DNA from: Campylobacterota bacterium | GTDB taxonomy: Bacteria > Campylobacterota > Campylobacteria > Campylobacterales > Sulfurimonadaceae | Assembly: GCA_013153755.1 (NCBI GenBank) | Contig: JAADDU010000088.1 | Location: 1 to 5,550, forward strand | Direction of reading: 5' to 3' | Length of the DNA stretch: 5,550 nucleotides | Shown here: positions 5,528 through 5,550 of the stretch, piece by piece | Layout: each line of letters begins with the position of its first letter | Position numbering within the stretch: the stretch's first letter is position 1 | The notes under the pieces: generated by a model | Databases searched by the model: none | What the model was told of the DNA's origin: nothing | Seen by the model: only the letters and a program-made list of their open reading frames with translations | Program-made: the position numbers and the translations under genes

Positions 5528-5550
5528 CAAAAGACTAAGCTAAAAACATA

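Larger units (their letters stand above)
5198..5550. other. Noncoding, very AT-rich integron control region
   Basis: No gene is supported in these 353 bases. From left to right they hold the intI ribosome site (5206-5211), a direct repeat (second copy 5240-5258), an inverted repeat (5230-5236 with 5255-5261), a stretch of A and T tracts (about 5300-5400) with an isolated TTGACA (5359-5364), a plus-strand TATAAT (5439-5444) and several GTT core-like sites up to 5527. By position this should contain the integrase promoter, the cassette promoter and attI. The last 23 bases may already belong to a first cassette. A minus-strand TATAAA at 5270-5265 is a weak candidate for the integrase promoter. 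Confidence 0.6.

Noticed and set aside
5521..5550. Start of a complete attC site
   Set aside because: Only 30 bases remain in the window; the opposite arm and the closing GTTRRRY core cannot be seen, so no attC can be called.

Overview
The window is low-GC, densely packed chromosomal DNA. Gene content points to a free-living Campylobacterota relative (Sulfurimonas/Sulfuricurvum/Arcobacter-like). The main clue is a cmoB gene overlapping a small hotdog-fold gene, which as I recall is the arrangement in Campylobacter jejuni (Cj0976-Cj0977) and Helicobacter pylori (HP0419-HP0420). The AT-rich codon use and extended -10 promoters fit. The taxonomic call is inference; there is no rRNA or tRNA here to confirm it.

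Layout from left to right. (1) Positions 1-773, minus strand: a dgkA (diacylglycerol kinase) and patatin-like phospholipase operon; the patatin gene runs off the left edge. (2) Positions 774-876: a compact divergent promoter region. (3) Positions 877-1470, plus strand: a glyoxalase II-like metallo-beta-lactamase-fold hydrolase. (4) Positions 1478-2853, minus strand: cmoB followed, with an ATGA overlap, by a hotdog-fold thioesterase-like protein. (5) Positions 2854-2952: a second divergent intergenic region. (6) Positions 2953-4218, plus strand: metY, O-acetylhomoserine sulfhydrylase. (7) Positions 4229-5197, minus strand: an intact tyrosine recombinase of the integron-integrase (IntI) family. 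(8) Positions 5198-5550: about 350 bp of very AT-rich noncoding DNA with repeats, promoter-like elements and GTT core-like sites. This is where an integron's Pint, Pc and attI would lie.

The left three quarters are ordinary core genes for membrane lipid recycling, small-molecule hydrolysis, wobble-uridine tRNA modification and sulfur assimilation. The unusual part is the right quarter. The recombinase carries the IntI-specific insertion between the catalytic Lys and the HxxR box, all six catalytic residues, and the family's typical C-terminus. It faces away from the noncoding region, as in a standard integron, so any gene cassettes should start at or just past the right edge. The window therefore appears to hold the platform end (integrase plus candidate attI) of a chromosomal integron next to metY. 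No complete attC site or cassette gene is inside the window, so the array itself is a prediction.
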